Shown here: positions 21,582 to 32,615 of the stretch, one piece after another
Layout: every line of letters starts with the position of its first letter
Position numbering within the stretch: the stretch's first letter is position 1
Assembly (NCBI RefSeq): GCF_018446385.1
Contig: NC_055994.1
Location: 36,252,868 to 36,316,867, forward strand
Origin: Zingiber officinale
Taxonomy: Eukaryota; Streptophyta; Magnoliopsida; Zingiberales; Zingiberaceae
Direction of reading: 5' to 3'
DNA length: 64,000 bases
The notes under the pieces: generated by a model
What the model was told of the DNA's origin: nothing
Database searches by the model: none
Seen by the model: the letters and a program-made list of their open reading frames with translations, nothing else
Program-made: the position numbers and the translations under genes

Positions 21582-24500
21582 TGTAAAATACCGAAAATAG
21601 GAGAATAATAATAAGAGAATTTTCTGAAATTTTTAGAAATTTTTTGGGAATATTTTCGGAGCTCGTATGGACGAGTTTACGGGAATGGAAACTGGGTTCC
21701 AGGAAAGCCTGTTTAGGCTACCCATTTAAGCGAGGAAAAGTTGGATTTATTTTTCTTTTTCTATTTCTTTTTCCTTTTCTTCATTTGTCGCTGTTTCATC
21801 CTCTTTGCCGCTGCCGAACCGAAGCCGTGCCCTAACCAACTCGCGGCCTTCCTTCTTCTCCTCTCACGCGGTGGTTCCTTCTTCCGATTCTTCACTCCCC
21901 TCTTCTTCTTCTCTTCCTCTGCCGGCACAAACCCCACGTGGAGCTTCTCATCCTCGTCGGCCGACAAGAGCCAAGGAAAAGCCCTGTCGCCGGCCACACA
22001 CACCCGAGCCCTAGATCTTCCTCTCTCGGCATCGACACCCCGATACCTCTTCTCTTCTCGCTCCACCGCCACCTGAGGTCGCACGGAGCAGCACAGGCGC
22101 CCTACCGCCGACGCCTCACCAAAGTTTCTTCTCCTCTTTCGAGCGTCGGCAGCCGACCAAACACCTTTGCCCTAGTGCCGACCCTCCTTCTCCCTCTCTT
22201 GAGTTTTCTTCCTCATTGAGCCGTGCCCTAGCAGTGTTGAATTTTCGCGCCTTATGGCGCCAACGGCCGGCGATGCCTTAGGGATCTCGGAGTCGCAGCG
22301 TCTCTCTTCCGAGCTTATCGAGATGGGTGTCGCTCCATTCAATTGTCGTGATGCTGAGCCAAGATAAGGCGGCTTCGCACGATGATCGGAACCCTAGTTC
22401 CGGTTCCTCGTTGCAACACCAGTGCGTCGTGCCCGACTACTGTTTCCGTTCAGCTGATTGCTGGCGATCATCGGAGGTATCACTCTCGATCCTTCCTTTC
22501 TCAATGATTTTGAATTGGTGCTACTTTGTGTGGATGCACCCCTAGAGATTGATGATTTTGTCTTCTCATCTCTTGACCTTGCTGGCAGTCGAGTCTACTG
22601 TGCCCTAGTCTTGGATCCATCATTCTGGTTGGCTCGCCATCACAGCTGCAGTTAGAGTTCATACAAGGGGAATTTATGGATTGGGACTAGTTCATCCCAA
22701 TTTGGGTAAGTTTAGAATTAAATTCATTTCTGTGTTGGATTGATTAACTAGTTGTTGATGAGGAGATATGTGTCTGTAGGAATACATGATTGTATCGGAA
22801 ACATTAGATTAATATTGTAATTAGCGGTGATGGGTTGGATTCGTATGGTTCCTTATTGGCAGAATTGAATAGATTGTAATTAAGGATTTATGGATTAGAG
22901 TTGTGGAAGCTAATCATTAATCGAGGATAATTAATGATCGATTTGAATAGGATTTTTCCTGAGGGTTTGGATCTTTAGGTCTAACCACTTGTTGCTTATC
23001 TGTTAGCTAAATTGTATAATATATGATATGCAGGACTTGGATTCGAGACGAGTGTCTCGACGAGGGATCTATTACCGGATTGGACCCTTCTATTTGAGGT
23101 GGGTACCTCTTGACTTATCTTTTATGATATTGTCATTTGGATATGTATAGTATTTTATAGCTACAAGCAATGATCATGTTTGCCTTTGGTATGTCACGGT
23201 TTGTTACCCATAGCATGTTCTGTTTTTGTCGTTTGTTATGTATCATGTTTATGCCTCGTGATTATTGCCATGGTTACCTTAATTCCTAGAGTAAGTGACA
23301 TACCATGCTTTACTGATGTAGGACTAGATTTCTGGATTTTTATTATCTGGCGTGTGTACCTATAATTTTTATATCATATCTGATCTGTATACCTAGACCC
23401 TTTTGTTTTGATCCATGTACATTGTTGGTATATATTTTATGGAGGTGGATATGTTCCGGACCTAGGTTGTTATACCATACAGGACCTGTATACCCTAGAT
23501 CTGTGGATTCAACTTACTGGTACTAGGGTACACATTTTTATATATATATGGATTGGTTCAGGATATGGTCATGCTTAGTGTCATGCACCATTCGCATATT
23601 GCATGCTGCGTGATAGTCTACTCCATTATTATAGAGTATATCGCCAGTTTCATCACTGTTCGGTGCTCCGTTGGTCCGCTCATGGGTAACGTGACGCAGC
23701 GTGGTAGCACGTCAGTTTTGCTCTGTTCAGTGCTCCGTTGGTCCGCTCATGGGTAGTGTGACGCAGCATGGTAGCACGTCAGGGATCCCTCCCCGTCATG
23801 GTGTACCGGGAGATGAGAGCATTGCGCTCCCCCATTTATGATTTGGGGTAGCAGTATGTGTGTACTCCGACAGCATCCCGTCCATTCAGTCACTCATCAG
23901 GAGCAGTGACGTCAGAGTGCACGGTTGTCACATCCCTACCCACTCAGTCTCACCATTGTGGGTGAGATGACTGACTGACGTCAGGGGTGACCATGTCATT
24001 GGCATCATAGGCATTTATTGTATTTATTTGATTGTGTTTGCTGCACTTATATGCTGCATTTTGGTGGATGCATTTGTTTGGCATGCATACAGGAGGCATA
24101 TTGTGTCTGGTTTGACGACCCTTTTGTTCTGGATAGGAGTTCCTGGTGAGTACAGCTTCCTCAGTTACCTTTCAGTTTTGCATATTTCCTATATATGATT
24201 AGAAAGCTGTATTCCATGTTTATTGCTATTAGATATATCTTACTAGGCATGTCTATTGGTATTCGCTGAGTTGTTGAACTCACCCCCGTTGACACTATAT
24301 TTTTCAGGTACCAGATTATTTTGGTTGCTTGGGAGTATCCTGGCTGCCAATTCCCACGTCACTTCAGAAGACTATAGTTTCCGTTAAGTTTTATTTGTTT
24401 TATGTATCAGTGTGTTTTACTCCGTACTCCGATTTTGCTTCTGGAGCGTTGATGTTGTTATGTGGTATTTTGTATTGGTTGTTGGTTATGTAAGCCTAGC

Positions 24501-24780
24501 TGGCTAGCAGTTTTGTGTTTGGTTTGTATTTGGTTTCTGTCATTTTTCGTTGTGTTTTGGTTTTGGTACAACTGAGTGGGCTGCTTTACATATAACTGCG
24601 TGGTTGTATTTTTATTGTATCAGTCGAGTAGGTTGTATCATATAACTGCATGGTTGTGTGTATATTCCAGTCACTTATGACTGATGTATATTATGTTTGT
24701 AGAAAAGTTTCAGATTGTCCGCCGTATAGGGGAGATGCTGTCGAAATTTCTTCAGACAGTGACTCCCCCGGGGTGTGACA
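21582..24780 (+). mobile_element. 3' LTR of Gypsy element G1
   Basis: 3,199 bp from TGTAAAATAC to GGGTGTGACA. A GC-rich, CT-rich segment (about 21790-22330) gives many open frames of 60-110 codons on both strands; its counterpart in the solo LTR at 55542 is only partly alike, so they are not genes. Splice-like signals GTAAGT (22706) and TATATTTTTCAG (ends 24307) frame a possible LTR-internal intron. The 5' LTR lacks its first part, so no target duplication can be tested. Confidence 0.88.
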
Positions 24781-25218
24781 TTTAGTTTCGTTGAAACCCT
24801 AGGTCGGGCTGACGCCTACTGCTCCCTCTTCAGGGAATACTTCCTCACCTAGTCACTCTTCTCTAGTGACCTACCTTTATTTACCAATTTGTTGTTAGTT
24901 GACTAGCTTCTTGACCCACTAGGTCTTCATTCCAGTTGTCCGGTCCCATAAACCCAATTAGACTTCTGCCAGTTGTCCGATCTCGTAGACCCAACCGAAC
25001 TTCCTGTCAAATATCCAGTCGGCCCATTGATCTATCTGGACTTTACCCCAGCTATCCGGTTCTGCGGACCTTGTTGGATTTCAGCCTAGTGTCTGGTCTT
25101 TCGGACTCATCAATTTTTGCACACTCGGTAAAGCTGTTAGATCACAAAACACCTAACTTAAACTCACTTGTCATTTATCAAAACTTTAGTTAGACTGTTA
25201 GTACAAACTGCACCAACA
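24781..25218 (-). mobile_element. Fragment of a Copia-type LTR
   Basis: Reads as the beginning of a reversed LTR: its own strand starts TGTTGGTGCAGTTTGTACT at 25218. Inside are five loose repeats of about 45 bp (ccagttgtccggtc...gacccaac). It resembles the start of the gag-only element LTR (TTGGTGCAG). G1 cuts it at 24780. Confidence 0.5.
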
Positions 25219-25913
25219 TCTTTCACGAAGGCATAAGAAACATGATTAGATGATGACTTGCCTAGCGTTAGAGATTGACACTTGAAAAAGTTAGGCCACT
25301 CATTTTACTAAACATAGAAAACTTTTACTTAGGCCACACTTAAATAATTTTATATCATGCTCATCAATGAACCTACATGATAGGATTCAACTGATTCACT
25401 AGGCATTATGATACATCATTTATATACATAAATCTAGATTACAAATTTTACTTGAGGATAAGCAAAGGTTTAAGTCTAGTGTATTTTGATGTGTGCATTT
25501 CATATAGGTTTTTTTATCGTAGCTTGACACACATCCTATCCCATTTCATGTGCATATATATCGTGTTTTCATCTATTTATGCATTATTTTGTTATATATA
25601 CTTTTTTCATTTATATGATGTGATTTCTAGAGCATAAATCCCATAGAATGTGAAGTTGGAGCAAGGAGCACACTCTAGCTATGTCCCATGACATGATCGT
25701 GCTCCTACGTCAAGAAAGATGAAGAATAGTGTGGAAAAAGACTTAACACGAACTAATCATGCTTCATCATTGAGCTTCATTATCGAGCGGAACACATGAA
25801 GCATCCACGAAGAAAAATGATTCAAAATACCATCAAAATGAAGTTTTAGCCAAGGGACACGCTCTTACAATATCCCATGACACGAGTGTGTATGTATGGA
25901 AGAAATCGACCCC

Positions 25914-25945
<32 letters not shown>

Positions 25946-25960
25946 CAAAAAAAAAAGTAA
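25219..25960 (+). mobile_element. Tat-type element fragment: internal end and start of LTR
   Basis: TTGAGGATAAGCAAAGGTTT followed by AAGTCTAGTG and TGATGTGTGC at 25487 is the usual internal-tail, degenerate polypurine tract and LTR start of Tat elements in + orientation. The preceding 270 bp has no readable protein. The LTR contains CATGACACGAGTGTGT-like words as in the other Tat LTR. The right end is unclear. Confidence 0.5.
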
Positions 25961-25961
25961 A
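25912..25961. repeat. (CT)n(CA)n(A)n microsatellite
   Basis: Compound run: C5, about ten CT, eight CA, then poly-A with one T. Beyond it, to 26246, the sequence is AT-rich and without features. Confidence 0.9.
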
Positions 25962-26246
25962 CCACGGGGGTTATGCCAGCCAGTACAACCCAAAAAAATA
26001 TTTTTTTTTTCAAAAATAAATCTGTGAATTAATTTTAATTTTAAAAATATGATTTTTTTGTTTAGAAATTCATAAAAATTAATATAGCGGTAACAAAATT
26101 TTAAAAATATTTTTGTTAGTAGATAATATTCTATTTTGCACAGATAAAATTTTGAGCAAAAAATATAATTAGAAAGTTAATGAAATAATTGATTTTACCA
26201 AAAAGAATCAAGAAAATTAATTTTCTATCATGCATATAAAATTAAT

Positions 26247-27735
26247 TTATTGAGCTAAGCATGATTTTGGTATCCAAAATAAATTATTTCCTACTAGATT
26301 AATCAAATATTTTATGGGAATTAATTTTCTATCTACTTTTGTAATTTTGTCCTTATGGTATCTAAAATACCAATTAAGCCTAACATAATTTCTAAAATTT
26401 AAAGGGCTTGGATCATTCTTTAATAACTCTATTTGTTCTTTTAACATAGCATTTTCAATTTTTAATTTGTTAAAATCCTCTAATAAACATGATTTTACTA
26501 AGATTATTGTTATTTCTAAATTTTCCTTTTTCAATTTTTTTTTCAGTTTATACATCGACTTAGACATTGTCGTTATTCCAAAATATAATTGATTTGGAGG
26601 TAAGAGGCATACCTCATTTATCATGTCGAATCTGAAACTAGATTCTCCCTTGCATCGCTGCATTCATTTGGTGTGGCTTCCATTTCATCGATGCTAGCTT
26701 CCAAGTTGCTTGGTTCTTCGTGACTAGCCATCAGTGCTAGTCTAGCATAGGCTTCTATCTCGGATTCGGATGAAGAACTTTCATCCCAAGTGGTTTTGAA
26801 ATTATTGTGCTTGGTTCACCTTGGCCCTTTGTCTTTCTCCTTTTTGAGCTCTAGGCAATCATCCTTTATGTGTCCTTCTTTCTTACAATTGTAGCATTGA
26901 ATCTTTCTTTTGCTCCTTGTAATTTTCTTAGTCTACATCTCTTAAAACTTGTTAGAATTTAAAAAATAATAATTAACTTCCTTACCATATATGCTTTTTA
27001 ATCTTTATTAAGGGATGATTCTGACTTGCATATGTCCTTCTTATTGGCTCTTAGTGTCAGGTTCTGACTTAGCTCTTTTCTTGTACTTGCACATCTAGCT
27101 TCATGTAATTCAAAAGTCGAAAAAAGTTCTTCTAAGGTTCTTACTTCAAAGTCCTTAGAGATGTAATAGGCGCCTATGATCGAGGTCCACTTTGGAGTTC
27201 TAGAGACATTGAGCGTATAACGAACTGAGTCCTGATTTGTTACTATTTCATCGAGATTGATTAGCCCGATATCAGCTCCTTGATCTTCGTGTGTAGAGCC
27301 ACCATCTCACCTTTTTCCAAATAGAGGTTTATCAGCTGACTCTGAAGAATGTCCCATCGTGCAAGCTTTGCTTCGGATGTGCTTTCATGGAGCTCCAAGA
27401 TTTTCTCCCAGATTTCTTTAGCTAAGGTGTAGCTTCTGATGCAGTTGACTTCTTGAGGTGCTAATATACTTAGCAGGTGGTATTCCTCTCTACTATTGAC
27501 TATAAAGTCATTTACTCTTCTTTATCCAAAGGTATTCTTTTTTCTCTTCTCCTTGTTGATCCTTGGGAACTACAAAACATACTTGATTATTAAAAGAATT
27601 TCAAAATTAGTTTTAGGAATACCTCCATTCGGTGTTTCTAGTGTATGAACTCCCCTCTCAAACTTTTGTAGGTTAATTCTTGGTCCAGCTATCTTTTTAT
27701 TTTATTTCAGATGGCGGTTAGTCCTTCTGAAGCTC
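26247..27735 (-). pseudogene. Gag of an old gag-only (TR-GAG-like) element
   Basis: The low end (26247-26663) encodes a lysine/glutamate-rich coiled coil and the tail LIPIKYLINLVGNNLFWIPKS, which matches the tail of the intact frame at 61790-62227. Further right on the minus strand are a zinc knuckle (CYNCKKEGHIKDDC, near 26860-26900) and broken capsid helices to about 27700. No protease, integrase or RT follows the coiled coil. Same gene order as the element at 60127, far more decayed. Confidence 0.7.
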
Positions 27736-27739
27736 CCTT

Positions 27740-27751
27740 GCTCTGATACCA
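27740..27751 (-). other. Primer binding site of the old gag-only element
   Basis: TGGTATCAGAGC on the minus strand, two bases from the LTR edge at 27754, as in the elements at 11388 and 63304. Confidence 0.75.
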
Positions 27752-27753
27752 CT

Positions 27754-28560
27754 TGTTAGTTCCATACGGCTAGAAAGAGAGGGATAAATTATCCTAAAAT
27801 TACAAAATGCTCTTTCTTGCTACTTTCGACTTATGTAAGACAAACACTTTAAAAAGTAAAACTAAATAGCATAAAAAGAGTACAAGACCAATGAATTTAG
27901 TTGGTTTACAATTGGGGAGGTTGCTAATCCAAGAGATATGAAGCTCAACTAGTAGACTCATTCAACATAAGTCGGATGCAGAGAACCCTTGTACAGGATG
28001 TTGAAAGCACAAAAATTGAAAACAGAGTAAAGAATTCGAAGTAAAGAAGTGTTGTATCTAATCTCGAGCATCAGGCCTCCTTTTACAGGCTCATTGGTCG
28101 AAGTGACCATTTGATGATGTGGCGTTCTCCAAGTGCCCAGATCCACTTTTGGCACCCCTAGTTGGTCGCCTCAATCCACTTTACAACAATAAAGGGATAA
28201 GTATTTATCCACTCCCGGGCACCAGGACCTGCTCCGAGCACCCAGACCGCTGCTGATGTAGACCCGAAGATGATCCACTCGATGAGGTGCCTTGGTCAGC
28301 ACCAAACTAGTTTGAGTGCCTGGACCAGCTCTGGGTGCCCAGACTTTGGTCAACTCGGCATTAACTTATCCAGTTTTTTGATCCGGTCACTTGGGTGATT
28401 TTTCAGCCATCCAAAGTTGAGCTTACTTGAACCCAACTCCGGTCTTCTCTCTTTTAGCAAGATTCTGCTCTAGCTTCTCGTCCCTCGGAAGCGTCATACG
28501 CATCCTTCTCATTCCATCGGTATACTCTTCCGTAGTTTCTCATCCCTCAGATGCACCAAG
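27754..28560 (-). mobile_element. 5' LTR of old gag-only element, interrupted
   Basis: Begins TGTTAGTTCC on +. It shares landmarks with the LTR at 63304 (ggtttacaattggggaggttgctaatcc; a CT-rich segment with CCCTCGGAAGCGTC). It ends where the Copia B LTR starts at 28561, i.e. Copia B inserted here. Repeated GCACCxGGACC/GGGTGCCC words lie at about 28130-28350. Confidence 0.65.
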
Positions 28561-28597
28561 TGTTGGTTGCTACACTTGGATTCCATTCTGTTTCCCC

Positions 28598-28758
28598 TGT
28601 ACAAAAATTTGTACAAGCACAAAACTTAACATAGCTACCCATGTGCTCTACTGAAGTTAAACTTGGATTGCAAACGATGCTTAACATTATTAATCCAAGT
28701 TTCTCTTCAGAAGTTAAACATGGATTGGAAACGATACTTAACATTTTTACTCCAAGTT
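28598..28758 (-). other. Tandem hairpins near LTR 3' end (copy 4)
   Basis: TGTACAAA-AA-TTTGTACA at 28598-28615; AAACTTGGATT/AATCCAAGTTT at 28659-28702; and a weaker TTGGA/TCCAA unit at 28718-28758. The second hairpin has a stem sequence different from copies 1-3 yet is fully paired. Confidence 0.6.
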
Positions 28759-28825
28759 TAATCGATGTGATCTTCCTAAGTTAAACCATATTACAAAAGT
28801 TGATTAAATATTTATTTCAAAGATT

Positions 28826-28900
28826 GGCTTCCAGGTTAAACATAGCGAGGCACTAGACCGTCTTGGTTATGGGATCATCCACCACTTCCTAGACAAAGCC
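28826..28900 (-). other. 75-nt foldable module, copy 4
   Basis: On + it runs from GGCTTCCAGG to CTAGACAAAGCC. The closing stem is intact and the inner GTGG/CTAT helix pairs through G-U wobbles. Confidence 0.5.
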
Positions 28901-29485
28901 TTTCAAAGAAATTGGATATTTAACTTCTTACAATAACCCTAGGTTTGACTACAGAGACCACAATAGAAACACAAGATCGAAATGCAAAATCGAAATACAA
29001 AATCGATAGCACGAAATCGAAACATAAAATCGCTAGCCTGTTGTGTTGGTGTTTCAGAATCCATGCAAAGAAAATTAACTAATTAATTCGAAGCGGAAAC
29101 CATTAATTTGTTATACCTTTCTTTATAGCTAAAGACCTCTTGATCTTTTGTTGTATTCCTCTCCATCTCTTGGACGTTGTGTGGGCGACGATATACCAAG
29201 ATGAATTCCACCCAAACCTTCTTTGTCTCCAAGACTCTCGAGCCACCAAGGGATGCCAAAAAAGGAAACTCCTTCTCTTCTTCCCTCCAAGCAACCGGCC
29301 ACCTAGGTACTTCTTGTCTTCTCCTTCTTCTTCTTCAAGCTCTGGCCTTAGAAGGAAGAAAAGGAGGAAGAAGGGAATATATATGTCGTCGGCCTTAAGG
29401 GAAGAGAGAAGGAGAGGGCCGACCACAAGCAAGGAGAAGAGGAGAATTATAATATGTCTTACACCACAAGGCATCCCATTCTCTT

Positions 29486-29493
29486 CTTTTATG
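29486..29493 (-). promoter_or_regulatory. Degenerate TATA box of Copia B LTR
   Basis: CATAAAAG on the minus strand where the other copies have TATAAAAG; the first T is changed. Confidence 0.4.
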
Positions 29494-30332
29494 ATCCTTG
29501 CTTATGGAAAAAAGGAAAGTTTTAAACATAATTAAAGCTTCCTTATTTGTGGCCTCTCATTAAAAAAATAAAATTTTAACAACAATTAAAATCTCTCTTT
29601 TCTAAATTTCCTATTGTACATGGCAATAAAGGAAAGTTTTAAAATTAATCTCTCTCTTTTAAAACATGTAGACAACTACAAAAAAAGGAAAGATTAATTA
29701 AAACTTCTCTTTTTAAATCATGATTACAAAAAAGAAAAATTTTATCAAAAATTAAAATCTCTCTTTTAAACATTATACATAACTACAAATAAGGAAAGAT
29801 TTTAACAAAATTAAAATCTCTCTTTAATCTTTTGTAAATAGCTATAAAAGGAAAGATTTTAAAATTTTAAAACTCTCTTTTAAAACCAATGGCTATAAAA
29901 GGAAATTTTAAAATTAAAATTTCTCTTTTAAATCCCTTCATGAATAGCTACAAAAGGAAAGTTTTAAACAAAATTAAAATCTTTCTTTAAACTATTATAG
30001 ATAACTACAAAAAAGGAAAGATTTTAACAAAAATAAAATCTCTCTTTTAATCATTGTAGATAACTACAAATAAGGAAAGATTTTAACAAAATTTTGTTTT
30101 TAATCTGAACTTCCTTTTCCTTTTACTTTGGTCGGCCCCATGCTTGGTCACCAAGCATGTCTTGGCTGGCCCCTACTTGGGCTCCATGAAGGGCTTGGCC
30201 GGCCACATCTTGGACACCAAGATGTGCTTGGTCAGCCACAACATGGACTAGAAGATGGGCTTAAGGTGGATACGAGGCTTATATACAGAGGCTACAACAG
30301 GGACTGAGAGGAGGAATTGGTTTCGGTCTCCT

Positions 30333-30383
30333 GATGAGCTTGAGCTTCCTGTGTTCGCCCCGAACACCCAACTCAAGTTCATC
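30333..30383 (-). other. 51-nt U3 hairpin (copy 4)
   Basis: GATGAGCTTGAG pairs with CTCAAGTTCATC, and GTGTTCG with CGAACAC. Stem bases differ from copy 1 on both sides. Confidence 0.65.
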
Positions 30384-31178
30384 AATAATAACTCATGCCA
30401 CTAAAGAGTTATTATTGAACTATTGTACCAACCCCATATTACATTATGAGCTCCTTCTTATTATGAGTGCATTAATCTCCCTGTGTTTAAGATATCAAAT
30501 GTCCACTAATTAAATGAGTTATCGACAACTCACTTAATTAATATCTAGCTCCAAGAGTAGTACCACTCAACTTCATTGTCATGTTGGACTAAGTCCACCT
30601 GCAGGGTTTACATGACAATCCTTATAAGCTCCTCAATGGGACATCATCTACCTAGATTACTAAGACACAGTTTCCTTCTATAATCAACAACACACCATAT
30701 AAATAATATTATTTTCCAACTTATCGGGCCTATTGATTTATCGAATTAAATCTCATTCATTGATAAATCAAAGAAATAAATACTAAGTATACATGCTTGT
30801 TATTATATCAGGATTAAGATTATGCATATTCATAATAACAGTGGATTTATTCTTTTATGTAGTCAGTATAAAAAGAAACAACCTCAAATGTTCCTACTCA
30901 ATACACACGTAGTGTACTAGTGTAATTTTATAGTTAAGATAAACTAATATCAAATTACACTACAACCACTCCAATGGTTTATCCCAGTCCATCTTGGTTG
31001 TGAGCTACTATTTATAATTTATAAGGAACTGATAACATGATCTTCTGTGTGGCACCACACACTATGTTATCTATAATATAAATTCAAAGGACAACTGCAT
31101 TTAATATAAATGCAGACATTTGACCAATGTGATTCTTATGTTCATTCAAAAGCTAGGCTTTTAGTATAGATCCCAACA

Positions 31179-31224
31179 ATCTCCCACTTATACTAAAAGA
31201 CTATGCTGCCATATATGCTGCCAT
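31179..31224 (-). pseudogene. Copia B polypurine tract and pol 3' tip
   Basis: Holds the polypurine tract and the last codons of pol, then is split by the solo LTR at 31225. The next piece of the same element is 35289-35410 (RNase H tail), the next 50056-51396. Confidence 0.8.
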
Positions 31225-31629
31225 TGTAATGCCCGCCCTCCCTGCTATCCCTAAGGGACGGGGCTACGATACTCAACGTACATATTACAGTGGAAGACTT
31301 AAAATCATTTTTCTTGGTTTAATAAAAACCGAACTACACTAATATGGTTTCCATAACATGATAACAAGTTAAATAGAAACATAACATCAAGTCAACCATG
31401 TAGTACTACAATTTATGAAACCAAAGTGTAATTCCTAAAAGTTCTTAAAGCAGGTTCTTATTTGGTTGCCTAGCCACTGCCACACACATCTCTTTGCCTC
31501 TCCTGCTGCTCCTTTAGCTCATCCAGCTTTTTCCTTTATCTGTGGTACAAGGAAAGTAAGCTATGAGCACTCATGGCTCAGTAAGTTCCTTTCCAACTCA
31601 CTAAAACCATAAATCATTACATAATCAAA

Positions 31630-31860
31630 GAATATATCAACATAACATGATCTCAACTAGTCATGGCATAACATATCATACTCTTTAAGCATATCATGCA
31701 ACATAACAAAATCATAATTAGTCATGGCATATCATCTCTTAAAGCATAGCATGGAATATAACATAATTCATATCTAATCATGGCATCTCATCTCTTAAAG
31801 CATGGCATGAAACATATCATAGTCATATCTAATCATGGCATATCATAAATCATAGCATTA
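31630..31860. repeat. About 62-bp tandem repeats
   Basis: Four loose units of the form catggcatatcatctcttaaagcat...aacataatcatatctaat. Confidence 0.7.
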
Positions 31861-32088
31861 TCACAACATGATCATAAAGTATATGCAATATGATTTTGAA
31901 AACATGTATCCGAAAAACATGTGTATGTCTCATGATCTTTTAAAACCATTTCTTCTTACATATATACTTGAACATAATATCAACATATTCAGGGCCCCGA
32001 CTTGTACCATACATACATAACATAAATGCGCGCGTCCTAAGTATATCCAAGGTAGCAAGTCTTGAATCATACTAGGAACTAGGTCAAG

Positions 32089-32290
32089 ATCACAAAGCAT
32101 GGCCTAGGGGCATACTTAGAGAGTCCATCCCTTATCAGCCTAGATCACAAAGCAAGGCCTAAGGACGTACTAAGGAGCTCATCCCTTATTAGCCTAGATC
32201 ACAAAGCAAGGCTTAGGGGCGTACTAAGGAGCCCATCCCTTATTAGCCTAGATCACAAAGCAAGGCCTATAGACTGATTAGGAGTCCACC
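32089..32290. repeat. About 54-bp tandem repeats
   Basis: Four units starting CTAGATCACAAAGCAAGGCC (or close) and ending CATCCCTTATTAG. Confidence 0.8.
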
Positions 32291-32359
32291 CTTGGTACAA
32301 GCCTTACAAAGTAAAGTAGCATGTATAAAAATGCATCATTTAGTCACATAGCATAGCAT

Positions 32360-32615
32360 AAAAGTATGCATCACTTAGGCATACATTATGTCATAAAAGT
32401 ATGCATCACTTAGGCATACATCATATCATAAAAAGTATGCATCACTTAGGCATACATCATGTCTTGAGAAAGTATGCATCACTTAGGCATACATCATATC
32501 ATCAAAAAGTATGCATCACTTAGGCATACATCATGTCTTGAGAAAGTATGCATCACTTAGGCATACATCATATCATAAAACGTATGCATCACTTAGGCAT
32601 ACATCATGTCTTGAG
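32360..32615. repeat. 35-37 bp tandem repeats, seven copies
   Basis: GTATGCATCACTTAGGCATA followed alternately by catcatgtcttgagaaa and catcatatcataaaa. Each unit contains the inverted words TATGCATC / GGCATACAT. The alternation suggests a 72-bp higher-order unit. Confidence 0.85.

Larger units (their letters stand above)
28561..31178 (-). mobile_element. 3' LTR of Copia B
   Basis: 2,618 bp. On + it runs from TGTTGGTTGC to TCCCAACA, with the polypurine tract (ATCTCCCACTTAT) at 31179. Same family as Copia A and C. It has the longest AT-rich repeat block of the family (about 29515-30110, unit near 60 bp with GATAACTACAAATAAGG). Pol of the same element resumes at 31179 and, after each insertion, at 35289, 50056 and 58806. 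Confidence 0.92.

Noticed and set aside
24936..25193. Frame of 85 codons (MSGPINPIRLL...)
   Set aside because: Consists of 45-bp LTR repeats translated; no counterpart in other copies.
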